Of a DNA stretch of 64,000 nt, positions 49,383 to 58,099 are shown piece after piece. The notes beneath the pieces are model-generated. The model searched no databases. It was not told the origin of the DNA and saw nothing but the letters and a program-made list of their open reading frames with translations. Made by a program: the position numbers and the translations under genes. The first letter of the stretch is position 1, and every line of letters starts with the position of its first letter. Location of the stretch: NCBI RefSeq assembly GCF_002135335.1, contig NZ_NEGC01000007.1:1-64000 (forward strand), read 5' to 3'. Origin of the DNA: Acinetobacter sp. ANC 4470. Its GTDB lineage: Bacteria; Pseudomonadota; Gammaproteobacteria; Pseudomonadales; Moraxellaceae.

Positions 49383-50957
49383 TTATATTTGATTTCGGGT
49401 CATTTCGCCATTGATCAATCTCAGCAAATTGAGTGGGTTCTCATCACGTAATGCTTCCGGCAATAAACTTTGCGGATAGTTTTGATAACATACAGGACGT
49501 AGATAACGTTCAATGGCCAATGTGCCAACAGACGTACCGCGTGCATCCGACGTTGCCGGATAAGGACCCCCATGTACCATTGCATCACACACTTCTACAC
49601 CCGTTGGATAACCGTTTAATAATAACCTTCCAGCTTTTTCTTCTAATATCGGCACCACTGCTGCAAATTCAGCTAAATCGGCTTCATCTGCAATTAGGGA
49701 TGCCGTCAATTGGCCATTCATGCTACTGATGGCTTGAATCAACTGGGCCTTGTCTTCAACTTCAATCACAATGGTCGTTGGACCAAAGATCTCTTCTTGT
49801 AGCAATTGATCTGCTGCCAGCAGTAACTGTACATCTGCTTTAAAAAGCTGAGGCTGAGCCTGATTTCCTTGTTGCACTTGACCGGCTAAATGCTGAATGC
49901 CTTGATGTACAGTTAAATGTTCCAGACCTGATGAGTAACTTTTCAATGTGCCTGCATTTAGCATGGTCTGTGCTGGCTTAGCATTGATGATGTCCGTTAA
50001 TGTCTCAATCATCTGACTATATTCAGGTGATTTAATCCCAATGATCAAACCTGGGCTTGTACAGAATTGACCACATCCCATCACCACAGAATCTGCCAAC
50101 TCCTGAGCAATCTGAGTACCACGGCTTTTCAGTGCCGCAGGTAGTATTAACATCGGGTTGATACTGCTCATTTCTGCAAATACGGGAATTGGTTGTGGGC
50201 GAGCTGCGGCCATATCGCACAATGCACGACCACCTTTCAATGATCCTGTAAAACCGACAGCTTGAATCAATGGATGTTTCACCAGCGTTGCGCCCACACC
50301 GTTACCATAGACCATATTAAATACACCTTTCGGCATATTGGTTTTCTTTACAGCCCGTTCAATGGCTTGAGCCACTAAATCTGCCGTTGCCATATGACCA
50401 CTGTGGGCTTTCACCACCACAGGACAACCTGCGGCTAAAGCCGAAGCGGTATCACCGCCCGCTGTTGAAAATGCCAATGGGAAGTTGCTTGCACCAAAGA
50501 CGGCAATTGGACCTACACCAATTTTAATTTGACGTAAATCTACACGAGGCATCGGTTGACGATCAGGCAATGCGGTATCAATACGTGCACCAAGGAAATC
50601 ACCACGACGTAAGACTTTGGCAAATAAACGCATTTGACCACTGGTTCTGCCTCGTTCACCTTGTAGACGGGCAATCGGTAAGGCCGTTTCCTGAGAAACA
50701 ATCTCAAGAAAATCTTGTCCCAGTGCATCTAATTCATCGGCTATCGCCTCTAGAAACTGAGCACGTTGTTCAGGTGATGTGTGACGGTAGCGTTTAAAAG
50801 CTTGGCTCGCAACTTCACAGGCCTGATTGACTTCTTGTTCAGTGGCCTGATGAAACTCATAAGCCAAAGCTTCACCAGTCGTTGCATTGACGCTGTGTAA
50901 AATTTCATGCCCCAATGCACTGCGTTGACCTGCAATAAAGTTTTGTCCAATGCTCAT
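49383..50957 (-). CDS. Alpha-ketoglutaric semialdehyde dehydrogenase
   Basis: An NAD(P)-dependent aldehyde dehydrogenase (524 residues) that would oxidise 2,5-dioxopentanoate to alpha-ketoglutarate, the last step of non-phosphorylative sugar-acid pathways. It has the cofactor-binding GFTGSLKGGRALCDMAAAR, the general base Glu in FAEMSSINP and the nucleophile in GCGQFCTSPG. The length and the motif SNFPLAFSTAGGDTASALAAGCPVVVKAH match KGSADH enzymes of Pseudomonas/Azospirillum. ATG 50957 has AAGGAACCCGCT upstream; the frame's 20-codon extension is not used. It begins 10 bases after the AraD1-like gene. The substrate is inferred from family and neighbours. Confidence 0.87.
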   Translation of the reverse strand: MSIGQNFIAGQRSALGHEILHSVNATTGEALAYEFHQATEQEVNQACEVASQAFKRYRHTSPEQRAQFLEAIADELDALGQDFLEIVSQETALPIARLQGERGRTSGQMRLFAKVLRRGDFLGARIDTALPDRQPMPRVDLRQIKIGVGPIAVFGASNFPLAFSTAGGDTASALAAGCPVVVKAHSGHMATADLVAQAIERAVKKTNMPKGVFNMVYGNGVGATLVKHPLIQAVGFTGSLKGGRALCDMAAARPQPIPVFAEMSSINPMLILPAALKSRGTQIAQELADSVVMGCGQFCTSPGLIIGIKSPEYSQMIETLTDIINAKPAQTMLNAGTLKSYSSGLEHLTVHQGIQHLAGQVQQGNQAQPQLFKADVQLLLAADQLLQEEIFGPTTIVIEVEDKAQLIQAISSMNGQLTASLIADEADLAEFAAVVPILEEKAGRLLLNGYPTGVEVCDAMVHGGPYPATSDARGTSVGTLAIERYLRPVCYQNYPQSLLPEALRDENPLNLLRLINGEMTRNQI

Positions 50958-50967
50958 AGCGGGTTCC

Positions 50968-51966
50968 TTAAAGTGTAATAACTGCGCCAATCGGCAATTC
51001 AGCATGGGTATGTGCAAGTTTATTTTTCAGAGGATGACCAAATTCTTTCATTTCAATCTCAAACTCATCACCCACTTGTGCTTGCATTCCATCTGCAAAT
51101 GACAAAGTTGCTGTACCAAAGTAATGAACATGTACATCCCCCGGTTTTAAAAATTGCTGATATTTAAAATGGTGATATTCCAAATTACTTAGGCTATGAC
51201 ACATATTGTCCTCACCTGATAAAAATTCTTTTTCCCAAATTACTTCACCATCACGACGTAAACGACTAGTACCGACTAAATGTTTTGGAAGCTCACCTGT
51301 ACGTAGTTCAGGCCCATAACTGCAAGAACGTAATTTAGAATGCGCAAGATATAAGTAATTACGACGTTCCATAATGTGATCAGAATATTCATTGCCTAAT
51401 GCAAAACCAATTCGATACGGTTTTGAATCTGGACCTATCACATATAAGCCTGCAATTTCAGGCTCCTCTCCACCATCTTCTGCAAAAGGAGGTAAAGGCA
51501 AATCTGTACCGGGACGAACCACGATAGAGCCATCCCCTTTATAAAACCATTCAGGTTGTGCACCAACATCACCAACAATGGGTTTGCCTTTTTCCACTCC
51601 CCATTGGAACATGCGCATGGTATCTGTCACTGATGCAGCATCATTTAAATTTTGTTGATGCATTTTGTCACGCGTAGATGCTGAACCTAAATGGGTTAAA
51701 CCTGTACCAGATATAAAGCAGTGAGCAGTATCTGGATGATCCAAAGGCGGAAGAACTTTTAATTCTGCTAGTAAAGATTGATAGTCATAGCTGTCATCGC
51801 TATACCCTAGCTGTTGAACTTGTTGTTCCAGACTTAACTGATTCTGAATGGCCATTAATGCTAAATCGCGAACGCTCCTTACGTTATTCACACGTTTAAC
51901 CATATTCTTTTCCACAACACCAACAGCGCGCTGATTATCTTTAATTTCAAACTGAATTACATTCAT
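50968..51966 (-). CDS. AraD1/GguC-type 2-keto-3-deoxy-pentonate dehydratase (FAH superfamily)
   Basis: A 332-residue fumarylacetoacetate-hydrolase-fold protein resembling AraD1/GguC proteins, which are assigned as L-2-keto-3-deoxyarabonate dehydratase forming 2,5-dioxopentanoate. Visible: the FAH-like acidic metal site in EEPEIAGLYVIGPD and EYSDHIMERRNYLYLAHSKLR, with SCSYGPEL. It lies directly between the transporter (12 bases) and KGSADH (10 bases), the step order expected. Classical KdaD enzymes for this step belong to another fold (DHDPS-like), so this is a non-homologous alternative. Confidence 0.78.
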   Translation of the reverse strand: MNVIQFEIKDNQRAVGVVEKNMVKRVNNVRSVRDLALMAIQNQLSLEQQVQQLGYSDDSYDYQSLLAELKVLPPLDHPDTAHCFISGTGLTHLGSASTRDKMHQQNLNDAASVTDTMRMFQWGVEKGKPIVGDVGAQPEWFYKGDGSIVVRPGTDLPLPPFAEDGGEEPEIAGLYVIGPDSKPYRIGFALGNEYSDHIMERRNYLYLAHSKLRSCSYGPELRTGELPKHLVGTSRLRRDGEVIWEKEFLSGEDNMCHSLSNLEYHHFKYQQFLKPGDVHVHYFGTATLSFADGMQAQVGDEFEIEMKEFGHPLKNKLAHTHAELPIGAVITL

Positions 51967-51978
51967 TACAAATTCCTT

Positions 51979-53283
51979 TTACGCTTGTTCACTTACATTT
52001 AATTTTTGAGATTTGTTTCTTTCTAATTTTGAATAAACGAAGTAAGTCAAAATTAAACCGAGAACCATAACGATAGAGAGAAAATACAGACCAGCTGCCA
52101 TGTTGCCTGTATATTCTTTTAATAATCCAATCCCATACGGCCCAAGATAACCACCTAAATTTCCGACTGAATTTATTAATGCAATACCTGCTGCTGCACT
52201 TGCACCTGTTAAAAACCGACCTGGTAAAGTCCAAAAAACTGCAGTTGTTGAAAATAAACAAAAAGCAACCGCTGACAATGCAGCCAACTGCAAAACAGGT
52301 GAATTTAGCCAAGCACTCAAGAACATGGCACAAGCGCCTAATGCATAAAGAAAAGCTAAATGTCCATAACGGTCATTTAAACGATCAGTACTGCGTGGAA
52401 TAATCAATAGACCGATAATCCCAAACACATAAGGAATACTGGACAAAAAGCCAACTTGCAGATCAGTTCCGCCACCAAATTGTTTAATAATGGTTGGAAG
52501 CCATAAATTTAAACCGTAAATACTTAAGGTGACGGGAAGGTAATAAAGTGCAAGAGTTAAGACACGTTTATCTTTTAAAGCGAGTAAAGGATTGGCATGC
52601 CGTGTTTGCTCGTATTCAGATTCATCTTTAACCAATTCATTTTTCAACCAGTTTTTTTGCTGATCTGTTAACCATTTAACTTTATTAATATTATCTGGTA
52701 AGTATAAATAGGTGGGTAAGGCAAGAAGAACCGCAGGTAAACCCACCGCAATAAATAACCATTGCCATCCATGCATATTCGCCACGCCATCCATACCAAG
52801 TAATGCGCCAGCCAATGGACCTGCAACCATCATCGCAAGGGGCTGAGACAGCACAAACATGCCCATGATTTTTCCACGGTGACGTACTGGATACCATTGG
52901 GTAATTAAATATAAAACACCGGGAAAGAAACCTGCTTCAGCCACACCCAACAAGAATCTGAGAGCATAAAAACTTTTAGGACCTTCGATCAGCGCCATAG
53001 CCATGGTGATTAAACCCCATGTCAATAAAATTCGAGTGAACCACTTACGCGCACCAAATTTATCTAAAAGTAAGTTACTTGGAATTTCAAACAGAAAATA
53101 ACCAATAAAAAATAGACCGGCACCTAGTCCATAGGCAGCATCACCAATCCCGACATCTGCACCCATATGTAAATGAGCAAAACCAACTGCTGCACGATCG
53201 ATATAGGCAACAAGATAAAGTATGACTAATGCAGGGATCAGTTTATAAGTCACTGTCCGTATAACATCCTTTTCGAAATCCAT
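51979..53283 (-). CDS. MFS transporter, anion:cation symporter family (sugar acid uptake)
   Basis: A 434-residue 12-helix major-facilitator protein of the ACS family that carries hexuronates, galactonate and tartrate. Marks: YLVAYIDRAAVGFAHLHM in helix 1, the loop 2-3 motif LLDKFGARKWFTRILLTWG, and AEAGFFPGVLYLITQWYPVRHRGKIMG in helices 4-5. The substrate is probably the sugar acid degraded by its neighbours. ATG 53283 (GGTGGAG upstream) is preferred to the in-frame GTG at 53295. It is the first leftward gene of the divergent cluster and its promoter holds one of the operator palindromes. Confidence 0.85.
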   Translation of the reverse strand: MDFEKDVIRTVTYKLIPALVILYLVAYIDRAAVGFAHLHMGADVGIGDAAYGLGAGLFFIGYFLFEIPSNLLLDKFGARKWFTRILLTWGLITMAMALIEGPKSFYALRFLLGVAEAGFFPGVLYLITQWYPVRHRGKIMGMFVLSQPLAMMVAGPLAGALLGMDGVANMHGWQWLFIAVGLPAVLLALPTYLYLPDNINKVKWLTDQQKNWLKNELVKDESEYEQTRHANPLLALKDKRVLTLALYYLPVTLSIYGLNLWLPTIIKQFGGGTDLQVGFLSSIPYVFGIIGLLIIPRSTDRLNDRYGHLAFLYALGACAMFLSAWLNSPVLQLAALSAVAFCLFSTTAVFWTLPGRFLTGASAAAGIALINSVGNLGGYLGPYGIGLLKEYTGNMAAGLYFLSIVMVLGLILTYFVYSKLERNKSQKLNVSEQA

Positions 53284-53350
53284 ATTCGACTCCACCTTCC
53301 ATATATTTATTCTTAAGCATCATGCTAAAGGAAAATCTCTATAAAATAAA

Positions 53351-53440
53351 ATATAGTATTACTATTTAAATTTCAAACTCTTTTAAAAAGAATTTTTTTA
53401 GTGTATTTTGCTAAATATTATTTAAATAGTAATACTATAT
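53351..53440. promoter_or_regulatory. Pair of inverted operator sites in the divergent promoter (GntR)
   Basis: ATAGTATTACTAT (53353-53365) and ATAGTAATACTAT (53426-53438) are each palindromic and are exact complements of one another. They are embedded in 21-base perfect inverted copies (53351-53371 and 53420-53440). One lies near each divergent start (transporter left, dehydratase right) and the right copy covers TACTAT, a likely -10. FadR-type GntR proteins bind such short palindromes, so these are the expected sites of the regulator at 55266. Confidence 0.8.
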
Positions 53441-53452
53441 AAGGATATAGAG

Positions 53453-55186
53453 ATGTCAGAAAAGAAACCTTTACGGTCAACAGCTTGGTTTGGAACGACA
53501 GATAAAAATGGATTTATGTATCGTAGTTGGATGAAAAACCAAGGGATTCCAGATCATGCATTTGATGGTCGCCCGATTATTGGTATCTGTAATACATGGT
53601 CAGAACTCACACCATGTAATGCCCATTTTCGTAAAATTGCAGAACATGTAAAAAAAGGAATTTTAGAGGCCGGTGGTTATCCTGTCGAATTCCCTGTTTT
53701 TTCAAATGGCGAATCCAACTTACGCCCTACGGCAATGTTAACGCGTAATTTGGCCAGTATGGATGTAGAAGAAGCCATTCGCGGTAATCCTATGGATGGC
53801 GTGGTGTTGCTTACAGGTTGTGATAAGACCACCCCTGCGCTGCTGATGGGAGCCGCAAGTTGTGACGTTCCTGCAATTGTAGTAACAGGTGGCCCAATGC
53901 TGAATGGTAAGCATAAAGGCAAAGACATTGGTGCTGGAACCATTGTCTGGCAAATGCATGAAGAATTAAAAGCAGGCAAAATTGATTTAAATGAGTTCCT
54001 CTCTGCTGAAGCAGGTATGTCTCGTTCAGCAGGTACGTGTAATACAATGGGCACTGCATCCACAATGGCATGTATGGCTGAAGCCTTAGGTACATCATTA
54101 CCGCATAATGCCGCTATTCCAGCCGTTGACTCACGTCGCTATGTTCTGGCTCATTTATCGGGTATGCGTATTGTGGATATGGTCAAAGAAGATTTGACAC
54201 TATCAAAAGTATTAACCAAAGAAGCGTTTGAAAATGCCATTAAAGTGAATGCAGCTATTGGTGGTTCAACCAATGCTGTAATTCATTTAAAAGCCATTGC
54301 AGGTCGTATTGGTGTAGATTTAGAGTTAGATGATTGGAATCGTGTCGGTCGTGGTATGCCAACGATTGTAGATTTACAACCTTCTGGTCGCTTCTTGATG
54401 GAAGAGTTTTATTATAGTGGCGGTTTACCTGCAGTGATCCGCCGTATGGGTGAACATAATTTATTGCCACATCCGAATGCGTTAACAGTCAATGGTGAAA
54501 GCATTTGGGATAACTGTCAAAAATCGCCAATTTATAATGACGAAGTCATCCGTCAAATTGATAACCCCCTACGTAAAGATGGTGGAATGTGTATTTTACG
54601 CGGTAATCTTGCTCCTAAAGGTGCAGTATTAAAACCATCGGCAGCGTCACCAGAATTGATGAAACATCGTGGTCGCGCTGTAGTATTTGAAAATTTTGAT
54701 GACTATAAAGCACGTATTGCCGACCCAGATCTGGATGTGGACGAAACCTGCATCCTTGTACTCAAAAATGCGGGGCCAAAAGGTTATCCAGGTATGGCAG
54801 AAGTCGGCAATATGGGTTTACCACCGAAGATTCTTGAAAAAGGGATCACTGATATGGTGCGTATTTCAGATGCTCGTATGAGTGGCACAGCTTACGGTAC
54901 CGTTGTGCTACATGTTGCACCTGAAGCCATGGCAGGTGGTCCATTGGGCGCAGTTCAAAATGGTGACTTTATTGAACTTGATGCTTATGCAGGTAAATTA
55001 CATTTAGACATCAGCGATGCAGAGTTACAACATCGCCTGGCGAATTTAGAAGAACCACCAAAACCAAACTTCATTGGTGGATATCGTCAGCTTTATGTCA
55101 ATCATGTCCTTCAAGCAGATGAAGGTTGTGACTTTGACTTTCTTGTGGGCTGTCGCGGTTCTGAAGTTCCACGTCATTCGCACTAA
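53453..55186 (+). CDS. IlvD/Edd-family dehydratase, probable pentonate (L-arabinonate-type) dehydratase
   Basis: A 577-residue iron-sulfur dehydratase of the IlvD/Edd family that would remove water from an aldonate to give a 2-keto-3-deoxy acid. Cluster cysteines are in GICNTWSELTPCN, LLTGCDKTTPALLMGA and SAGTCNTMGTASTM; the Mg-binding/catalytic serine region near the C-terminus is SDARMSGTAYGT. The best match in memory is the L-arabinonate/D-xylonate dehydratase group rather than IlvD or Edd, in line with the AraD1-like and KGSADH genes opposite. The precise stereoisomer cannot be told. ATG 53453 has AAGGATATAGAG upstream. Confidence 0.85.
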   Translation: MSEKKPLRSTAWFGTTDKNGFMYRSWMKNQGIPDHAFDGRPIIGICNTWSELTPCNAHFRKIAEHVKKGILEAGGYPVEFPVFSNGESNLRPTAMLTRNLASMDVEEAIRGNPMDGVVLLTGCDKTTPALLMGAASCDVPAIVVTGGPMLNGKHKGKDIGAGTIVWQMHEELKAGKIDLNEFLSAEAGMSRSAGTCNTMGTASTMACMAEALGTSLPHNAAIPAVDSRRYVLAHLSGMRIVDMVKEDLTLSKVLTKEAFENAIKVNAAIGGSTNAVIHLKAIAGRIGVDLELDDWNRVGRGMPTIVDLQPSGRFLMEEFYYSGGLPAVIRRMGEHNLLPHPNALTVNGESIWDNCQKSPIYNDEVIRQIDNPLRKDGGMCILRGNLAPKGAVLKPSAASPELMKHRGRAVVFENFDDYKARIADPDLDVDETCILVLKNAGPKGYPGMAEVGNMGLPPKILEKGITDMVRISDARMSGTAYGTVVLHVAPEAMAGGPLGAVQNGDFIELDAYAGKLHLDISDAELQHRLANLEEPPKPNFIGGYRQLYVNHVLQADEGCDFDFLVGCRGSEVPRHSH

Positions 55187-55196
55187 GTTACTCAAA

Positions 55197-55230
55197 ATAG
55201 ATGATCTTGTTAATTTACAGGGTCATCTAT
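55197..55230 (+). terminator. Stem-loop between dehydratase and GntR genes
   Basis: ATAGATGA and TCATCTAT enclose an 18-base loop, shortly after the dehydratase stop. No T run follows, so it is more likely a partial attenuator or RNA-processing hairpin than a full terminator. Confidence 0.4.
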
Positions 55231-55265
55231 ACCATACTAAGGTCAAATATGATTAATTGCAGAAT

Positions 55266-55982
55266 ATGAGTAACGCCGACTATAAAAACCCTGTTCCGAG
55301 TAAAAGCCAGCATGCCCTCATTGTTCAACAATTGGGTCTAAAAATCGTTTCTGGTGAAATTCCTGAAAATGAAAAATTACCATCTGAAGCTGAATTATGC
55401 GAGGAGTTTCAGGTTAGTCGTCCAGTTTTTCGTGAAGCAATACGGGTGCTAAATGCTAAAGGTCTAACTTATTCACGTCCTAAAATTGGAACTGTGGTTC
55501 GCCCTAAAGATGAATGGTACTTATTAGACCCCGATGTACTTTTCTGGCTCATTCAATCAACACCTGAAAATGAGTTCTTTAAAACGCTTTCAACTGTTCG
55601 ACGTGTTTTAGAACCAGAGTTAGCTTATATTGCAGCCAGTACAGCGACTGAAGAAGATATCGTACAAATTAAAAAAGCATACGATGGCATGGAAAAAGCA
55701 ACCACAATTGAAGACTTTATGCAGCCTGACATAGATTTTCATCTTGCCATTGCCAAAGCAACGCATAATGATCTACTCGCATATATGTCAAAAATGTTGG
55801 TCTTGCCTTTACAACAATCAATTCAAGTCACCAGCCTTCGCCCCAATTTACAAGGTCATTCCTTACCCAGACATAAAGCTATTTTAACGGCCATTGAAAA
55901 TAAAGATCCGTTGTCTGCCAGACACGCTTCTTTAGTGCAATTGGACGATACCAAAATGGCTTACAACTTAATCAAAAAATAA
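55266..55982 (+). CDS. GntR-family (FadR/FCD subfamily) transcriptional regulator
   Basis: A 238-residue regulator with a winged HTH at about 13-78 (LGLKIVSGEIPENEKLPSEAEL, VSRPVFREAIRVLNAKGLTYSRPKIGT) and an all-helical FCD effector domain with the metal-binding Asp/His residues in DIDFHLAIAKATHND and the later HKAIL and RHASL. ATG 55266 is used; the track begins at a TTG three codons earlier. It follows the dehydratase by 80 bases in the same direction and most likely represses the cluster until the sugar acid or its keto-deoxy product binds. Confidence 0.88.
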   Translation: MSNADYKNPVPSKSQHALIVQQLGLKIVSGEIPENEKLPSEAELCEEFQVSRPVFREAIRVLNAKGLTYSRPKIGTVVRPKDEWYLLDPDVLFWLIQSTPENEFFKTLSTVRRVLEPELAYIAASTATEEDIVQIKKAYDGMEKATTIEDFMQPDIDFHLAIAKATHNDLLAYMSKMLVLPLQQSIQVTSLRPNLQGHSLPRHKAILTAIENKDPLSARHASLVQLDDTKMAYNLIKK

Positions 55983-56020
55983 GTTATTCATCCCTTTCAC
56001 TTTAATTTAAATATGGATTT

Positions 56021-56971
56021 ATGAAAACTTTAAAAATCACTTGTGCTGAAAAAGGTGTGCTAATCAACAAAGCATTTAACTTTGATTTTCCTGTGGAATA
56101 CAAAGAATATGAACAGCTTAGCCAACAAGATTTTTACACTCAAGTACATGACCAAGATGTCATCATCATCAGTGATTTAAAAATAGATGAACAAATTCTA
56201 GCGAATAATCCAAATCTTAAATTATTGGCCTTATGTTCTACGGGCTATGACCATGTCAATCTCGATTTACTTAAATCCAAGAATATTAAAGTTTGTAATA
56301 TTCGTGGTTATGCGGGCGATGCTGTCGCAGAACATGCATTCATTCTTATGATGAATTTAATCAAAAATTTTGGCGCCCAACTTAATGCTGTGCAAAATGG
56401 CGCATGGTCTGAAGGTTCAGTTTCTTTTTACTTAGCATCACCAATACGCGAATTAAAAGGTAAAACTTTAGCAATCGTGGGTAAAGGTGAAATTGGGACA
56501 GCATTAGCACTTAAGGCACAAGCCTTTGGTATGAATGTCATTTTTAGTGAACGTAAAAATGCCCAAAATTGTCGTGAAGGTTATGTTGCCTTCGATCAAG
56601 CAATCGAACAGGCTGATATTCTTTCATTACATTGTGCCTTGAATGATGAAACCCGTGAAATGATTGATCAAAATGTCCTAAACAAAATGAAAAAAGACAG
56701 TATTTTGATTAATGTGGGCCGTGGTGGTTTGGTAAATAATCATGATGTTGTTCATGCTTTAGAAAACAACCAAATTGCTGGATTTGGAGCCGATGTTCTA
56801 GATCAAGAACCGCCAACTAAAGACCATATATTACTGAAAACAAATCATCCAAATGTCATGATTACTGCGCATATAGCATGGGCAACGAATGAAGCTCAAG
56901 ATCGCTTATTTTCTATCTTAGAAGATAATGTAAATAAAAACATTTTAGGTATAGAACAAAATTTAGTATGA
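56021..56971 (+). CDS. D-isomer-specific 2-hydroxyacid dehydrogenase
   Basis: A 316-residue NAD(P)-dependent dehydrogenase (glycerate dehydrogenase/hydroxypyruvate reductase type). It has the NAD loop VGKGEIGTALALKAQAFG, the catalytic Arg in INVGRGGLVNN, Glu in DVLDQEPP and His in MITAHIAWATNEAQ. The cofactor loop ends ...SERKNAQ, so NADPH versus NADH is unclear. It follows the GntR gene by 38 bases and probably belongs to the cluster, perhaps reducing a keto-acid by-product; that role is inferred only. Confidence 0.85.
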   Translation: MKTLKITCAEKGVLINKAFNFDFPVEYKEYEQLSQQDFYTQVHDQDVIIISDLKIDEQILANNPNLKLLALCSTGYDHVNLDLLKSKNIKVCNIRGYAGDAVAEHAFILMMNLIKNFGAQLNAVQNGAWSEGSVSFYLASPIRELKGKTLAIVGKGEIGTALALKAQAFGMNVIFSERKNAQNCREGYVAFDQAIEQADILSLHCALNDETREMIDQNVLNKMKKDSILINVGRGGLVNNHDVVHALENNQIAGFGADVLDQEPPTKDHILLKTNHPNVMITAHIAWATNEAQDRLFSILEDNVNKNILGIEQNLV

Positions 56972-57113
56972 GCAACGACTAATCTTCGAGATAGATTTGA
57001 TTATCCTTAGATGAACACTGTAGATAGCTGATAAATTAAACGCTATAACTTTCAAAATTATCAAACCATACCACTAGTTAAAATATGCCTCTAAAATTTT
57101 TCAATTTTAGCAA
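56972..57113. other. Intergenic segment after the dehydrogenase, nothing recognised
   Basis: About 140 AT-rich bases with no gene, strong hairpin or site I can name. With the repeat field that follows it makes a 460-base gap before the next gene. Confidence 0.5.
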
Positions 57114-57242
57114 AATGACATCAGTTGCGTCGTTTTATCCTTAAAATGTCATTGGTTGTGTCCTCAATAATTGTCATTATGTGTCGCAAGAATTTCTAAG
57201 CTTTTGAATTTCTGCAATTGCAAATGACAACTTATGTGCCGC
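57114..57242. repeat. Field of four degenerate 20-base repeats, transposon-end-like
   Basis: Four units share AATG(A/T)CA followed by four variable bases and TTG(C/T)GTC: 57114-57133 AATGACATCAGTTGCGTCGT, 57145-57164 AATGTCATTGGTTGTGTCCT, about 57170-57187 (ATTGTCATTATGTGTCGC, two bases shorter) and 57223-57242 AATGACAACTTATGTGCCGC. Multiple spaced copies of a TGTCA..GTGTC-like site are what the ends of Tn7/Tn552/Tn5053-type transposons look like (transposase-binding sites). No transposase gene is here. Confidence 0.5.
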
Positions 57243-57255
57243 GTGACGAGATCCC

Positions 57256-57284
57256 AAAAAATCCCGCATCATGCGGGATTTTTT
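57256..57284. terminator. Strong palindromic terminator
   Basis: AAAAAATCCCGCAT, loop C, ATGCGGGATTTTTT. It has A/T runs on both sides and no gene directly upstream on either strand, so what it terminates is unclear; the repeat field beside it may be part of the same relic. Confidence 0.8.
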
Positions 57285-57435
57285 ATTAAAAGATAAAAAA
57301 TCTATAAAAAACAATAGAAGTGCAGCAACCCAAGAACGGATAATTAGTTTAAATTTTAAACAATTCTGCTACTATAAAAGTGAATAACAACATTAAATTT
57401 ATAACTTAATAAGCATAAAATCACAGAGGTTAAAA

Positions 57436-58044
57436 ATGAAAGGCCAGATATTAGATTTTTCAATCCAAACCAATACAGGCATTATCAGCGGTGAGGATCA
57501 AAACCGCTACAATTTTATTGGTGCAGAATGGCGTGGACAACGCCCACCTGCTCGGGGTGATCGTGTGGATTTTGATGTCGATAATACAGGTAACGCGATT
57601 CAAATTTTTACAGCACTAGGTCACAGCAACCCTGTGCAAAATATTTCCAATCAACTAGACAAACTTTCTGATCAGAATAAAGCTGAAGAACAATTCAACA
57701 TGATTGATTGGTTTGTTAAATGTCTAAAAAATTATGCAAACTTTTCTGGGCGTGCTCGTCGTAAAGAATACTGGTCCTTTTTTCTCGTACAAATTGGTCT
57801 AATCATTATTGCTTCAATCATAGATGCAATTCTTTTCAATGGCCCTTCCATTTTTTATACTCTAACGGCTTTAGCTCTATTCATTCCTTCACTTTCTGCA
57901 GCTGTTCGACGTATGCATGATATCGGTCGATCAGGCTGGTTTATACTTTTATCTTTAATCCCATTAGTCGGTCTCATTGTTATTTATTGGTTGGCAAGCG
58001 ATACCAAACAAGAGCCTAATCAATGGGGGCAGCCAGCTAAATAA
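57436..58044 (+). CDS. DUF805 membrane protein with an N-terminal OB-fold-like domain
   Basis: A 202-residue protein: residues 1-58 (MKGQILDFSIQTNTGIISGE, then YNFIGAEWRG) form a cold-shock-like OB domain, and about 88-195 is a DUF805 inner-membrane domain with FSGRARRKEYWSFFL, RRMHDIGRSGWFILLSLIPL and about four helices. DUF805 proteins are of unknown function. The N-terminal domain is shared with the convergent TM2 gene at 58100. ATG 57436 has GAGGTTAAAA upstream. Confidence 0.85.
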   Translation: MKGQILDFSIQTNTGIISGEDQNRYNFIGAEWRGQRPPARGDRVDFDVDNTGNAIQIFTALGHSNPVQNISNQLDKLSDQNKAEEQFNMIDWFVKCLKNYANFSGRARRKEYWSFFLVQIGLIIIASIIDAILFNGPSIFYTLTALALFIPSLSAAVRRMHDIGRSGWFILLSLIPLVGLIVIYWLASDTKQEPNQWGQPAK

Positions 58045-58061
58045 GCATTGTTCAATACATA

Positions 58062-58092
58062 AAGATAGAGGGTTTTGAAAGCCCTCTATCTT
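58062..58092. terminator. Stem-loop between the two convergent genes
   Basis: AAGATAGAGGG and CCCTCTATCTT, perfect 11-bp arms with a 9-base loop, lie between the DUF805 and TM2 genes; T runs are short. Confidence 0.65.
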
Positions 58093-58099
58093 AAATAAA

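Noticed and set aside
53677..54063. 128-codon and neighbouring frames opposite the IlvD/Edd dehydratase
   Set aside because: Antisense shadows of a strongly conserved enzyme, without start signals.
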